A stretch of DNA of 64,000 nt from CBDCUF01 sp965222525 (GCA_965222525.1 OZ244955.1:992001-1056000), one strand, 5' to 3'; positions 26,018 to 34,937 are shown, numbered from the stretch's first letter. Numbers and translations are program-made. Notes: generated by a model not told the origin, from the letters alone.

Positions 26018-27904
26018 ATGAATGTAGCTGTTGCAGAAGCCGTGCAAACGGTAGTGGATATTGATCGCTCTCGTGATGATAATCTGTCGGAGTTTGGCAA
26101 GGCCATACTGCAGGACAGGTATTTATTGCCGGGAGAGTCATATCAGGATTTGTTCCTGCGGGTGGCTAACCATTTTTCCGATGATGTGGAACATGCACAG
26201 CGTATATATGATTATATAAGCAATCTGTGGTTTATGCCGGCAACTCCTATATTGAGCAATGGCGGAACTGACCGTGGGTTGCCGATTTCCTGCTTCCTCA
26301 ATGAAACCGAGGATAGTCTGAAAGGTATCGTTGATTTATGGAACGAGAATGTATGGCTTGCGGCTCGCGGTGGCGGTATCGGGAGCTACTGGGGCAACCT
26401 GCGTTCGATAGGTGAGACGGTGCGCGGTAATGGCAAGACTTCGGGAGTGGTGCCTTTCATGCGGGTGCAGGATTCGCTGACACTGGCGATTTCGCAGGGC
26501 TCGCTGAGGCGCGGCAGTTCAGCGGTATATCTGCCGGTTGACCATCCCGAGATAGAGGAGTTTATTGAAATACGCCGCCCGACCGGCGGTGATCCGAACC
26601 GCAAGGCGCTCAATATCCATCACGGGATTGCAATACCTGATGAATTCATGGAAGCGGTACGTGACGATGCGATATGGGAGTTGAAGAGTCCGAAAGACGG
26701 TTCGGTTGTGTCTATATTAAATGCACGGGAATTATGGATTCGCATATTGATGGCGCGGGTGGAAACCGGTGAGCCTTATCTTCTGTTTATAGATAATGTT
26801 AACCGTGCAATTCCAGAGCACCATAAAAAACTTGGGCTGAAGGTAAAAACTTCCAACCTTTGCAGCGAGATAACCCTTGCGACCGGACGTGACCATCTTG
26901 GTGAAATGCGCACGGCGGTTTGTTGTCTTTCCTCCCTCAATCTTGAAAAATATGAAGAGTGGGAGGGAGACGAATTATTCATAAAAGATGTGATGCGTTT
27001 TCTGGATAATGTATTGCAGGATTTTATCGATACCGCACCGCCTTCAATGAAACACGCAGCTTATTCCGCCATGCGTGAACGCAGCGTCGGGCTGGGTGTT
27101 ATGGGCTTCCATTCATTTTTGCAGTCGAAGAAAATTCCGATGGAGTCAGTAATGGCGAAAGTGTGGAACACACGGATATTCAAACATATACGTGCCGATG
27201 CCGATGCAGCTTCACATGAGCTTGCCGAAGAAAGGGGTGCTTGTCCCGATGCCGAGGAGGTTGGTATCAGGGAGCGCTTCACCAACAAGATTGCCATCGC
27301 ACCGACCGCATCCATCTCGGTTATATGCGGTAATTCATCGCCTGGAATCGAGCCTTATGCGGCCAACAGTTTTACTCAAAAAACACTGACCGGTTCATTC
27401 ACTGTTCGCAATAAACATCTGCGTGAGTTGCTGCGTTCGAAAGGGCGTGATGATGATGAAACCTGGTCGTCGATTTCCACCCATGAAGGTTCGGTACAGC
27501 ATCTCGACTTCCTTAGTGATGATGAAAAGGAAGTGTTCAGGACTGCTCCGGAGATAGACCAGAACTGGATTATAGAACATGCCGCCGGACGTGCGCCGTT
27601 TGTCTGCCAGGCGCAGTCGGTAAATATATTTGTTCCCGGCAATGTACATAAATCTGTTTTGCACAAGGTACATTATGATGCGTGGAAGAAGGGAGTGAAG
27701 AGTTTATATTACTGCCGTTCGACCTCCATACAGCGGGCGGAAAAAGTTTCACATGCACATGATTATAACAGGGAACAACAACTTGAAATGCAGTTGCGTC
27801 CGGCTTACCGCAAACGTGCGAACGGTACGGACTCAGGGTTAAACGGTGCCTCGGACGAAGTAGTTGCATCGAATAATTACGAAGAATGTCTGGCCTGTCA
27901 GTGA
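26018..27904 (+). CDS. nrdA: Ribonucleoside-diphosphate reductase, alpha subunit
   Basis: Catalytic subunit that reduces ribonucleotides to deoxyribonucleotides. It is only 628 residues, lacking the N-terminal ATP-cone of E. coli NrdA, so dATP activity control at that site is absent. Conserved parts are TPILSNGGTDRGLPISCFLN (first redox Cys), LAARGGGIG, NLCSEITL (radical and active-site region), PTASISVICGNSSPGIEP, and a C-terminal EECLACQ with the C-X2-C thiol-transfer pair. The start follows CAGGAGG. NrdR boxes lie upstream; nrdB follows after a histone-like gene. Confidence 0.95.
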   Translation: MNVAVAEAVQTVVDIDRSRDDNLSEFGKAILQDRYLLPGESYQDLFLRVANHFSDDVEHAQRIYDYISNLWFMPATPILSNGGTDRGLPISCFLNETEDSLKGIVDLWNENVWLAARGGGIGSYWGNLRSIGETVRGNGKTSGVVPFMRVQDSLTLAISQGSLRRGSSAVYLPVDHPEIEEFIEIRRPTGGDPNRKALNIHHGIAIPDEFMEAVRDDAIWELKSPKDGSVVSILNARELWIRILMARVETGEPYLLFIDNVNRAIPEHHKKLGLKVKTSNLCSEITLATGRDHLGEMRTAVCCLSSLNLEKYEEWEGDELFIKDVMRFLDNVLQDFIDTAPPSMKHAAYSAMRERSVGLGVMGFHSFLQSKKIPMESVMAKVWNTRIFKHIRADADAASHELAEERGACPDAEEVGIRERFTNKIAIAPTASISVICGNSSPGIEPYAANSFTQKTLTGSFTVRNKHLRELLRSKGRDDDETWSSISTHEGSVQHLDFLSDDEKEVFRTAPEIDQNWIIEHAAGRAPFVCQAQSVNIFVPGNVHKSVLHKVHYDAWKKGVKSLYYCRSTSIQRAEKVSHAHDYNREQQLEMQLRPAYRKRANGTDSGLNGASDEVVASNNYEECLACQ

Positions 27905-27927
27905 ATGGTTTTGGTGAGGTTGCTGTT

Positions 27928-28133
27928 TGTCATTCCAGACGTTAGACGAGTAGAAATCTTTGATTTCGTCAGGAGTCTTACGATGTGGAATCCAGTTGGA
28001 GGATGATAGATGATGGAGGTTATTATCTTTCTAAAACCTGTAACCTAAAACCTGCAACCTTTTTCTGGATCCCACATAGCTTATTTTCTTAACCGAAACA
28101 AGTTTCGGAGAAAATATAGCTTCTGGGATGACA
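27928..28133. repeat. Family D palindromic element, copy 1
   Basis: Ends are TGTCATTCCAGACGTTAGAC on the left and TTCTGGGATGACA on the right, with inner variable palindromes and a core containing GATGATAGATGATGG at about 28003-28017. Its sister at 60143-60338 shares the arms but has different inner stems and core. It lies just after nrdA. Confidence 0.85.
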
Positions 28134-28402
28134 CATTAATCTATGCAGCACATATAAAATTTTAGATAAAAAACTGTGTGTAAAAGGCAACATTTTTGTG
28201 TAAAAGGAACACATATAATTTAAAACATACGAAAAAACTGTTAGTTGTTGATTTCGTAATGTTATTCTTTGTTTGTAACCGGGGTGGGTTCAATTGAGCG
28301 TAGGTAGCGTTCGGCCATTCCCGGATTGGAAGGTAATTTTAAGGATAGTCCGTTTGTCATTTCGGGTATCCTTTTTTATCCAACTAAACAAAGGAGTTTA
28401 CA
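28134..28402. promoter_or_regulatory. Leader of the histone-like gene, with a 20-base direct repeat
   Basis: The word TGTGTAAAAGG occurs twice, at 28177 and 28197, exactly 20 bases apart (two helical turns), each followed by a CAACA or AACACA variant. This could be an operator, but no regulator family is recognised. The rest is AT-rich promoter DNA ending in AAAGGAG before the start. Confidence 0.4.
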
Positions 28403-28888
28403 ATGGCAATAGCTAAAAAGAAACCGGCAGCCAGGAAACCGGCAGCCAAAAAATCTACAGCTAAAAAGAAGCCGGCGGCTAAAAGAGCAACTGCTAAGAA
28501 GCCAGCGGCCAGAAAAACTGCAGCAAAACGTCCTGCAGCTAAAAAGAAGTCTGTAGCTAAAAAGCCAGCGGCTAAGAAGAAGTCAGTGGCTAAAAAACCG
28601 GCAGCTAAAAAGTCAGCAGCAGCTAAGAAAAAAACTGCAGCTAAAAGACCAGCGGCCAAAAAGTCTGCAGCTAAAAAGCCAGCGGCTAGGAAATCGGCAG
28701 CCAAGAAATCTACTGCAAAAAGGCCTGCAGCTAAAAGGTCAAGTGCAGCCAAGAAATCTACTGCCAGAAAGTCAGCGGCCAAGCGGCCTTTGGCTAAAAA
28801 GAAGACAGCAGCTAAAAGACCAGCTGCTAAAAAATCTGCGGCACGTAAACCAGCCGCAAGGAGACCTGCAGCAAGAAGAGCTGCTTAA
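28403..28888 (+). CDS. Histone H1-like Lys/Ala/Pro-rich DNA-binding protein
   Basis: 161 residues built almost only of Lys, Ala, Pro, Arg and Ser as degenerate KKPAAKK/KKSAAK units, without a globular domain. This is the composition of bacterial H1 homologues such as chlamydial Hc2 and AlgP tails, which neutralise and compact DNA. It lies between nrdA and nrdB in the same direction, so it is probably transcribed with DNA-precursor genes during replication. The repeats make length variation between strains likely. Confidence 0.85.
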   Translation: MAIAKKKPAARKPAAKKSTAKKKPAAKRATAKKPAARKTAAKRPAAKKKSVAKKPAAKKKSVAKKPAAKKSAAAKKKTAAKRPAAKKSAAKKPAARKSAAKKSTAKRPAAKRSSAAKKSTARKSAAKRPLAKKKTAAKRPAAKKSAARKPAARRPAARRAA

Positions 28889-28902
28889 GGTTATTGCTGT
28901 TT

Positions 28903-28932
28903 CGCCGCCGGTCGATAGACTGGCTGGCGGCG
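28903..28932. terminator. GC-rich hairpin between the histone-like gene and nrdB
   Basis: CGCCGCC (28903-28909) pairs with GGCGGCG (28926-28932) around a 16-base loop, followed by TTAACAGTTTTCTCC. The T-run is weak, so partial termination or mRNA processing is more likely than full termination. Confidence 0.5.
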
Positions 28933-28981
28933 TTAACAGTTTTCTCCTTGTGGTGCAGATACCAATCGCAAGGAGGGAGAA

Positions 28982-29965
28982 ATGTCACTGCTCGACGCAA
29001 AGCCTATCTATAAGCCGTTCAATTACCCCTGGGCATATGAAGCCTGGCTTACCCAGCAACGCATACATTGGTTACCGGAAGAGGTGCCGATGGGAGATGA
29101 TGTCAAGGACTGGAAATACAATCTTAATGACAGCGAAAAATATCTCCTCACCCAGATTTTCCGCTTTTTCACCCAGGCCGATATCGAAGTAAATAACTGC
29201 TATATGAAACACTATACGCAGGTGTTTCAGCCCACCGAAATCCAGATGATGCTGTCGGCGTTTTCCAATATGGAGACCGTGCATATCGCCGCCTATTCGC
29301 ATCTGATAGAAACCCTCGGCATGCCGGAGACTACCTATTCCGAATTCCTTGAATATAAGGAAATGAAGGATAAGTATGATTATATGCAGCAGTTCGGTGT
29401 GGAGAGCAAGATGGATATTGCAACCACCCTTGCGGCTTTCGGGGCGTTCACCGAAGGGCTGCAGCTTTTCGCATCATTTGCGATTCTGCTTAATTTCCAG
29501 CGTTTCGGCAAGATGAAGGGTATGGGGCAGATTGTCACCTGGTCGGCTCGTGATGAAACCCTGCATACCAATTCGATAATCCGCCTGTACCGTACATTCC
29601 TGCGAGAGAATCCGGAAACTGACGATGATGAATTGCGCCGCCGGATATACACAATTTGCGATACTATCGTCAGCCATGAGGATGCGTTTGTTGATCTGGC
29701 ATTCGATATAGACGGCTCAATACAGGGGCTTTCCTCCAAGGAGGTCAAGACTTACCTGCGTTACATCGCCGACCGCCGCCTGCTGCAGCTTGAATTGCAA
29801 CCGTTATATAACGTAACCAAAAACCCGATGCCGTGGCTGGATGAAATATTAAACGGTGTCGAACACGCCAACTTCTTCGAAAACCGTGTCACCGAATATA
29901 CCAAAGCCGCCACCCTCGGCACCTGGGACGAAGCCTTCGCCGAAAGCTTCGGCACTACCGGTTGA
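28982..29965 (+). CDS. nrdB: Ribonucleoside-diphosphate reductase, beta subunit
   Basis: 327-residue radical-generating subunit. Iron ligands appear in the helical core: EVNNCYMKHY, FSNMETVHIAAYSHLIE (a Glu-X2-His with the neighbouring Tyr as radical candidate) and ARDETLHTNSIIRLYR (Glu-X2-His). The C-terminal tail, which docks on NrdA, is short and ends ESFGTTG. The start follows AAGGAGGGAGAA, a strong ribosome-binding site. Confidence 0.95.
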   Translation: MSLLDAKPIYKPFNYPWAYEAWLTQQRIHWLPEEVPMGDDVKDWKYNLNDSEKYLLTQIFRFFTQADIEVNNCYMKHYTQVFQPTEIQMMLSAFSNMETVHIAAYSHLIETLGMPETTYSEFLEYKEMKDKYDYMQQFGVESKMDIATTLAAFGAFTEGLQLFASFAILLNFQRFGKMKGMGQIVTWSARDETLHTNSIIRLYRTFLRENPETDDDELRRRIYTICDTIVSHEDAFVDLAFDIDGSIQGLSSKEVKTYLRYIADRRLLQLELQPLYNVTKNPMPWLDEILNGVEHANFFENRVTEYTKAATLGTWDEAFAESFGTTG

Positions 29966-30051
29966 TAAAAAACAAAATTTTTCTGCGCACAAGCATTTGA
30001 ATAATAAGGATAAACTCTCTTTATCGTTTTTTATAGTAAAAATTTCTTCCA

Positions 30052-30085
30052 TTGTAATATTGCTGTAACATTTCTCTGGTATAGT
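30052..30085 (+). promoter_or_regulatory. Pho-box-like promoter 1
   Basis: An 18-base direct-repeat site TTGTAATATTGCTGTAAC (13 of 18 to the Pho-box consensus) is followed by a 10-base spacer ATTTCTCTGG and an extended -10 TATAGT at 30080-30085. The translation start is 50 bases beyond the -10. The same layout precedes three other genes at 33766, 38720 and 55898. Confidence 0.65.
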
Positions 30086-30134
30086 CTATACAGATAGCTA
30101 ATTAAGGCTAATTGTAAATCTTAAGGAGTAAAAA

Positions 30135-30869
30135 ATGGCAAAGTTTAATATCGAACCTAAAGAAGAAATTAGAAAACAGGCTTCACCAGCGCAGATTAGA
30201 AAGGCAGCTGAGGAGTTTTTCAGTATAGGTAGAAGTTTAAATCAGAAATATGGCGACATAGAGTATGGCGCTGTTGGAGATAGTGTGGCTGGACGAGTTG
30301 TTGATAATCTGCGCGTATTTTTTGAGTCAGAGCTATCTGATAAAACTGCCCATGCATTTCGTGATATATTCGAAACAGTTTCATATGATCCAAAAAACAA
30401 GAACTTTATGGATTATGGTAAACCTGCAGAAAAACAATATTACGAATGGGAGCAGTACCTGTACACCACATCTTTTATCGCACCCGGTAATGACGAAAGA
30501 GAACTACAACAGAAAGAAGTTGAACAAACAAAAGTGGGTATTACAAATATTGTTCAACTTCTGGGGAGTACAGCAAGAGAAATAAAAAAAAGTGACAAAA
30601 TGCCTATAGAAAAAATCACAGAGGTAAAGGATGCTTTGGAAGGGTTGAAAGCAGCTAAGAAAATTGGTGCAATTACGACAGAAGAAAAAGATGCCTTGGT
30701 TTCAAAAGTAAATAAGGCGGGAGAAAAAGAGTTTCTGAAGATAAAAAAGCAAACATTACAGGACATTGCTACGATGCAAAGTGCTTTTAGAGAGGTGGAT
30801 CTGGAAAAAAGAATGCGAAAGATATTTGATACAATGCCTCCTCCCAGAGAAATGGGGATATTTTACTAA
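30135..30869 (+). CDS. Uncharacterised 244-residue protein behind a Pho-box-like promoter
   Basis: Not recognised. It is hydrophilic and mostly helical, with no signal peptide or membrane segment. Residues about 120-235 look like coiled coil (EVEQTKVGITNIVQLL, ALEGLKAAKKIGAITTEEKD, DLEKRMRKIFDTM), and it ends PPPREMGIFY. The start is supported by TTAAGGAG. It stands alone between nrdB and the convergent metG, whose stop is 5 bases away. With the shared promoter type it resembles the other three orphan genes, though the proteins do not look alike. Phosphate-starvation induction is inferred; no function is claimed. Confidence 0.8.
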   Translation: MAKFNIEPKEEIRKQASPAQIRKAAEEFFSIGRSLNQKYGDIEYGAVGDSVAGRVVDNLRVFFESELSDKTAHAFRDIFETVSYDPKNKNFMDYGKPAEKQYYEWEQYLYTTSFIAPGNDERELQQKEVEQTKVGITNIVQLLGSTAREIKKSDKMPIEKITEVKDALEGLKAAKKIGAITTEEKDALVSKVNKAGEKEFLKIKKQTLQDIATMQSAFREVDLEKRMRKIFDTMPPPREMGIFY

Positions 30870-30874
30870 TCCTG

Positions 30875-32416
30875 TTATTCCCCCTCCAACCTCGGGAAAA
30901 CGCCTTGCGGTTTAGGGATTGGGGTGCCTGGTTTGAGGGCGAATTCTTCGGTTAAATGTGCGAAGCTGCGCTCGCTTTCCGGTACCGCAAGCTGGTCAAG
31001 AATCTTCCCCGCCGCATCAGGACAGAATGGTTGGAGCAAAATAGCAATCTTGCGTATGGATTCAGCAAGCTCATATAAAACCTTGCCCATTTCTTCCAGC
31101 TTTCCTTCCTTTTTCAACGTCCACGGTGCGGATTTGTCGATATATTCATTAGCCTCACCAGACACGGAAAGAATTGACTCAAGGGCTGCCTGAAAATTTT
31201 CTGCCTGCATTTCCCCGCGAATTTTTTCCACCGAATTCTGAACTCCGAACTCCGAACTCTGCGCCGGAATCTTTCCCTCGCAATTCTTGTAAATCATGCT
31301 CAACACCCGCTGCGCGAGATTGCCGATATTATTGGCCAGATCGGCATTGCATACCTCAACCAGCCGCTCCTGTGAGAAATCGCCATCATTGCCAAACGGC
31401 ATTGCACGCATCATGTAATAACGCAGCTGGTCGATTCCACCTGCCTTTTCAATCATTTCCTGCGGCGACAATACATTGCCCAGCGATTTCGACATTTTCT
31501 CACCTTCAATCGTCCACCAGCCATGCGCGACAATCTTTTTCGGCAGTGGCAATCCCGCCGCCATTAAAAATGCCGGCCAGTAAACCGCATGAAACCGCAG
31601 AATATCCTTGCCGACTATATGCACCGGTCCAGTGCTTTCCTTGGCACTCTCCTCATCCACCCAGTATTTTTGGTATTCCTCCGCCTGCATATCGGGGAAG
31701 CCGGTGGCGGTGAGATAGTTGGTAAGCGCATCAATCCAGACATACATTACATGACCGGGCGCATCGGGCACCGGCACTCCCCAGTTGAAGCTGGTGCGGG
31801 AGATTGATAAATCCTTCAGCCCGCCCTTGACAAAGCTTTTCACCTCGTTATAGCGCGACTCCGGTACTACAAAATCAGGGTGCGCATCATAAAATTCCAG
31901 CAATTTATCCTGAAATTGCGATAGCCTGAAAAAGTAGCTCTCCTCCTGCGTCCACTCGACTTCCGCACCGGTAGGAGCCTTGCCGTCCACCAGCTCGGAT
32001 TCCTGATAAAATGCCTCGTCGCGCACCGAATACCAGCCTTCATATTTATCCAGGTAAATATGGTTATTATCGGCAATCATCTGCCACAGCTTTTGTGCAG
32101 CCTGTTTATGGCGTGGCTCGGTGGTACGTATAAAATCATCATTGGTAACGTTTAGTATATTGTCTCCACCATTCACCAATGCACGAAACCTCTGGGAAAC
32201 ATCATCAGTAAAGGCTTGCGGGTCTATTCCTGCCGCACGTGCAGCCTTGTCCACCTTCTGCCCATGCTCATCAGTGCCGGTTAAAAACTTTACATCATAT
32301 CCGTCCAGACGCATAAACCGTGCCAGCACATCACATGCAATCGTGGTATAGGCATGGCCGATATGCGGCGAATCATTTACGTAATATATCGGGGTTGTTA
32401 TATAAAATGTTTTCAT
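30875..32416 (-). CDS. metG: Methionyl-tRNA synthetase
   Basis: Class I synthetase of 513 residues, charging tRNA-Met. SPHIGHAYTTIACDVLARFM (HIGH) lies at 12-31, FLTGTDEHGQKV at 44-55, WIDALTNYLTATGFP in the catalytic core, and KMSKSLGNVLSP near 309. It is the short form without a C-terminal EMAP-type tRNA-binding domain. Inside the anticodon domain (about residue 388) the coding strand carries a tandem heptamer giving QSSEFGVQNS, a segment I do not expect in relatives. A palindromic element begins 17 bases upstream of the start. Confidence 0.96.
   Translation of the reverse strand: MKTFYITTPIYYVNDSPHIGHAYTTIACDVLARFMRLDGYDVKFLTGTDEHGQKVDKAARAAGIDPQAFTDDVSQRFRALVNGGDNILNVTNDDFIRTTEPRHKQAAQKLWQMIADNNHIYLDKYEGWYSVRDEAFYQESELVDGKAPTGAEVEWTQEESYFFRLSQFQDKLLEFYDAHPDFVVPESRYNEVKSFVKGGLKDLSISRTSFNWGVPVPDAPGHVMYVWIDALTNYLTATGFPDMQAEEYQKYWVDEESAKESTGPVHIVGKDILRFHAVYWPAFLMAAGLPLPKKIVAHGWWTIEGEKMSKSLGNVLSPQEMIEKAGGIDQLRYYMMRAMPFGNDGDFSQERLVEVCNADLANNIGNLAQRVLSMIYKNCEGKIPAQSSEFGVQNSVEKIRGEMQAENFQAALESILSVSGEANEYIDKSAPWTLKKEGKLEEMGKVLYELAESIRKIAILLQPFCPDAAGKILDQLAVPESERSFAHLTEEFALKPGTPIPKPQGVFPRLEGE
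31240..31261. repeat. Heptamer tandem repeat inside metG
   Basis: GAACTCC GAACTCC GAACTCT, three units of seven bases within the coding region. The related word GGAGTTCGGAG flanks the palindrome inside carB at 40931-40942. Confidence 0.7.
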
Positions 32417-32432
32417 GTTTGGTAGAGAGTTT

Positions 32433-32569
32433 TGTCATCCCGAACTTGTTTCGGGATCCATGCCTACAATTTTATAGGTAGTAGAGTTTTATATTTTGAC
32501 AACTTAACCATTACCTTCTAGTACCACGGAACTTTGGTAGATAGATGCTGAAACAAGTTCAGCATGACA
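32433..32569. repeat. Family E paired-hairpin element, copy 1
   Basis: Left hairpin TGTCATCCCGAAC...GTTTCGGGATCCA and right hairpin AGATGCTGAAC-type ending CAGCATGACA, separated by an AT-rich core with imperfect complementarity. The element at 56210-56373 has nearly identical ends. It lies between the metG start and the tolA stop. Confidence 0.8.
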
Positions 32570-32580
32570 ATCATGGGACA

Positions 32581-33504
32581 CTATATAACATTGCCGGGGT
32601 TGAAGTGCAAAGTAACTTCCGACCATTCTGTGTAATATTTTGCCGGCAGGTCCTCGAATCGCTCGACCGCACGTACCGCATTTACCGCACGTTCGGCATT
32701 TACCTTGAAATTCAGGTCATTGTTATAACGCCAGCTATCGACCACCCGTACATTTTCAACCGTACCGTCCTGCAACAGGCTGATCTTCAACTCAATCACC
32801 ATATTTTCGGCATCACGGGCACCGGGCATAAGCTGCCATTTATCCTCTACCTGACGGCGGATGCGCTGACGTATCGCATCCTTTTCACTTACCGAAAGTG
32901 CCTGTGTCGGGTCGTATGACGCAATCTGCTGTTGCTTTTTCTTCTGCGCCTCGACTTCCATTTCCTCGACACTGCGCAATACCGACTCAAACTCATCCTT
33001 TTTGGGCTCCGGCTTTTTTTCCACCTTGGGTTTTTCCGCTTTTTTCTCCACCTTTTTCTCAGGCTTTTTTTCGGCCTTTTTCTCTACCTTCTTGGGAGCA
33101 GGTTTTGGTTTGGCCTTTGGTGGAGGTTTTGGCTTTGCTTTCGGAGGCGGCTTCGGTTTGGAATAAACCTTCTTTACCGGTGATTTCGGTTTGGGTTTTT
33201 CGACCTTTATTTCCGGCTGCTCCTCGATCTGCGGTTTGACATTGGTAATCTCGCTGATTGGCAGCATATCGATTGAAACTATCTGTATTGGCTTCGGGTC
33301 ATCCTTGAAAAGTGAAGGAATCCCGCCTATAATGAAGATAAGAATCAGCAGGTGTAAAGCGGTTGAGGCCATACCGGCCGGATGTTTCGCCGCCAGTTTT
33401 TTTATCCATGTCATAAGACCTCTCAGGAACGGGCGCAACACAGCCCATAATACCCCGGCCAGCCGGCGGATAAAACCATATATGTAATATATTATCCTGC
33501 GCAT
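32581..33504 (-). CDS. tolA: TolA-like cell-envelope protein
   Basis: 307 residues. One N-terminal membrane helix (about 46-63, ALHLLILIFIIGGIPSLF) is followed by a long Lys/Pro/Glu-rich spacer (KPKPPPKAKPKPPPK, then KKVEKKAEKKPEKK, about 100-175) and a C-terminal domain about 205-307 (AIRQRIRRQVEDKWQLMPGA to SEVTLHFNP) of TolA/TonB type. TolA links the TolQR motor in the inner membrane to Pal and the outer membrane. It lies on the same strand as tolR and tolQ but is separated from tolR by an oppositely oriented orphan gene. tolB and pal are not in the window. Confidence 0.88.
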   Translation of the reverse strand: MRRIIYYIYGFIRRLAGVLWAVLRPFLRGLMTWIKKLAAKHPAGMASTALHLLILIFIIGGIPSLFKDDPKPIQIVSIDMLPISEITNVKPQIEEQPEIKVEKPKPKSPVKKVYSKPKPPPKAKPKPPPKAKPKPAPKKVEKKAEKKPEKKVEKKAEKPKVEKKPEPKKDEFESVLRSVEEMEVEAQKKKQQQIASYDPTQALSVSEKDAIRQRIRRQVEDKWQLMPGARDAENMVIELKISLLQDGTVENVRVVDSWRYNNDLNFKVNAERAVNAVRAVERFEDLPAKYYTEWSEVTLHFNPGNVI

Positions 33505-33575
33505 GGGATGCGTTTTTTTGGGACTTAAGGTGCTAACGCGGGTATTATTGCATAAAAATACGTAAAATCATAAAT

Positions 33576-33681
33576 TATAGTATTTCCAATTTTAATTGGG
33601 AATACTACGAATACCTGCGAAGCAGGGATTCCGCCGCGTAGCGAGCGTAATTTTACGCAAGTAAAATTAGAAAATACTATA
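33576..33681. repeat. Palindromic element with ATAGTATTT ends
   Basis: Terminal inverted repeat of about 19 bases: ATAGTATTTCCAATTTTA on the left and TAAAATTAGAAAATACTAT on the right. The interior holds smaller palindromes (CCTGCGAAGCAGG and TAATTTTACGCAAGTAAAATTA). It lies in the divergent region between tolA and the Pho-box gene at 33853. Confidence 0.82.
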
Positions 33682-33765
33682 TTTTATGCGTATAATATAC
33701 TGTTTTATATGGATAATCTAGATTATAGTGAAATTTTTTACATTTTTTTGAAAAAAATTGCTCCA

Positions 33766-33799
33766 TTGTCATAATTCTGTCATATTTCTCTGGTATAGT
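33766..33799 (+). promoter_or_regulatory. Pho-box-like promoter 2
   Basis: TTGTCATAATTCTGTCAT matches the Pho-box consensus CTGTCATAWAWCTGTCAY at 16 of 18 positions. Ten bases later (ATTTCTCTGG) comes TATAGT at 33794-33799, the spacing used by PhoB-activated promoters, where the box replaces the -35. The start codon is 54 bases further. Confidence 0.75.
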
Positions 33800-33852
33800 G
33801 TTTTTATAGAAGCTCAGCGGGTGAGTTTTAATATAATCCAGTGGAGAAAAGT

Positions 33853-34419
33853 ATGGACGATAAGAAAAAAGTGGATGAACAAAAAATTGCCAACCTTGTT
33901 GCAAATGTTGGGGAAAAAGATTCAGGATATGTTAAGAATGCAAGAAACAGCATGCTGAAACCATTGTCTGTGGCCATAGGGGGAGTGGGGATGATAGGAG
34001 GAGGCTTAGCTGCCGGAAGTGCTGGTGTGCTTGTGGGGATTTTAGGACTTGTGCCCACTATAGTTGGCGGCGTTTTTTCTATCTTTCCTATTTCTTCTTA
34101 CAGGGAGGCAAAGAGGGATGCAAAAGAAAACAGGAAAGATTCCGCAAGAGAGCTAATCAGGGAAGTTGGAGAGGTGAAAGCATTTGATTATGTTGGAGCA
34201 GCAGAAGAAAGGGGCGATATCAAAGGCGGATTGGGCATTCTGAAAGAGGTTGTAAAAGAAGATGAACAGAGAGTCACTCGGAAGCAGGAAGCCAAGAAAC
34301 AACAGGAAGATGCGGCCAAACATGACGCAGAAGTACGCTCCAGAATAGTAGATGATATCCTGAAGGACGGCAAGCGGGACTTCAAAGACCGGTCAGATGA
34401 CAAATTTCTTTCCCGCTAA
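33853..34419 (+). CDS. Uncharacterised membrane-hairpin protein behind a Pho-box-like promoter
   Basis: 188 residues, not recognised. A charged N-terminus is followed by a glycine-rich hydrophobic hairpin at about 34-78 (LSVAIGGVGMIGGGLAAGSA, then VLVGILGLVPTIVGGVFSIF) and a long charged helical C-terminus ending DDKFLSR. This suggests an inner-membrane anchor with a cytoplasmic coiled coil. ATG 33853 has GGAGAAAAG upstream; a GTG at 33841 overlaps that site and is rejected. It is inserted, in opposite direction, between tolR and tolA. Function unknown. Confidence 0.8.
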   Translation: MDDKKKVDEQKIANLVANVGEKDSGYVKNARNSMLKPLSVAIGGVGMIGGGLAAGSAGVLVGILGLVPTIVGGVFSIFPISSYREAKRDAKENRKDSARELIREVGEVKAFDYVGAAEERGDIKGGLGILKEVVKEDEQRVTRKQEAKKQQEDAAKHDAEVRSRIVDDILKDGKRDFKDRSDDKFLSR

Positions 34420-34481
34420 CCCCGCCACCCGTTCCTTTTCGATTCGGAGAAAATATGCCATCCGGCGTAACAGTAATATAA

Positions 34482-34934
34482 TTACTGATTCTCGGTAACC
34501 AGGCCGACCCTGGTGAATCCGGCCTTGTTGATTTCAGACATTACGGTAATCATATTACCATAATTTACCGATTTGTCACCACGGATAAATATACGGCTGT
34601 CGGTCTTCTGGCCGGTTATCGCAATCAGTTTCGGCCCAAGCTCGTCAAGCTCTACCGCTGTCTTCTGCAGGAAAACCTCCCCCTTTGCAGTAACGGAGAT
34701 TATCAGCGGTTCATCCTGGCCTGGCAGAGGAGCGGTTTCCTCCTCCGGCAGATTTACCTCAACACCGCTGGTCATCAATGGCGCCGTCACCATAAAGATT
34801 ATCAGCAAAACCAGCATGACATCGACAAAGGGAGTTACGTTAATCTCGCTCATCATCGCACGCCGGGCGGATTTCCGCCGTCCGTGACTCTTGCTCATCC
34901 TGCTGCCAATCCCGCTATGTATCTGCATTGCCAT
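34482..34934 (-). CDS. tolR: TolR (ExbD family)
   Basis: 150 residues. EINVTPFVDVMLVLLIIFMV is the single membrane helix with the conserved proton-pathway aspartate, and the periplasmic domain follows (VEVNLPEEE to GFTRVGLVTE). TolR forms the TolQR proton-driven motor. The start lies 3 bases after the stop of the cytochrome b561-YceI gene, so the two are cotranscribed. Confidence 0.93.
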   Translation of the reverse strand: MAMQIHSGIGSRMSKSHGRRKSARRAMMSEINVTPFVDVMLVLLIIFMVTAPLMTSGVEVNLPEEETAPLPGQDEPLIISVTAKGEVFLQKTAVELDELGPKLIAITGQKTDSRIFIRGDKSVNYGNMITVMSEINKAGFTRVGLVTENQ

Positions 34935-34937
34935 ATG

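Noticed and set aside
28201..28216. ACACATATAATTTAAA as an NrdR box before the histone-like gene
   Set aside because: Only one half fits the consensus and there is no second box at the expected spacing.
28384..28782. Reverse-strand frame opposite the histone-like gene
   Set aside because: Its Leu/Ala/Phe repeat is only the mirror of Lys/Ala codons and has no ribosome-binding site.
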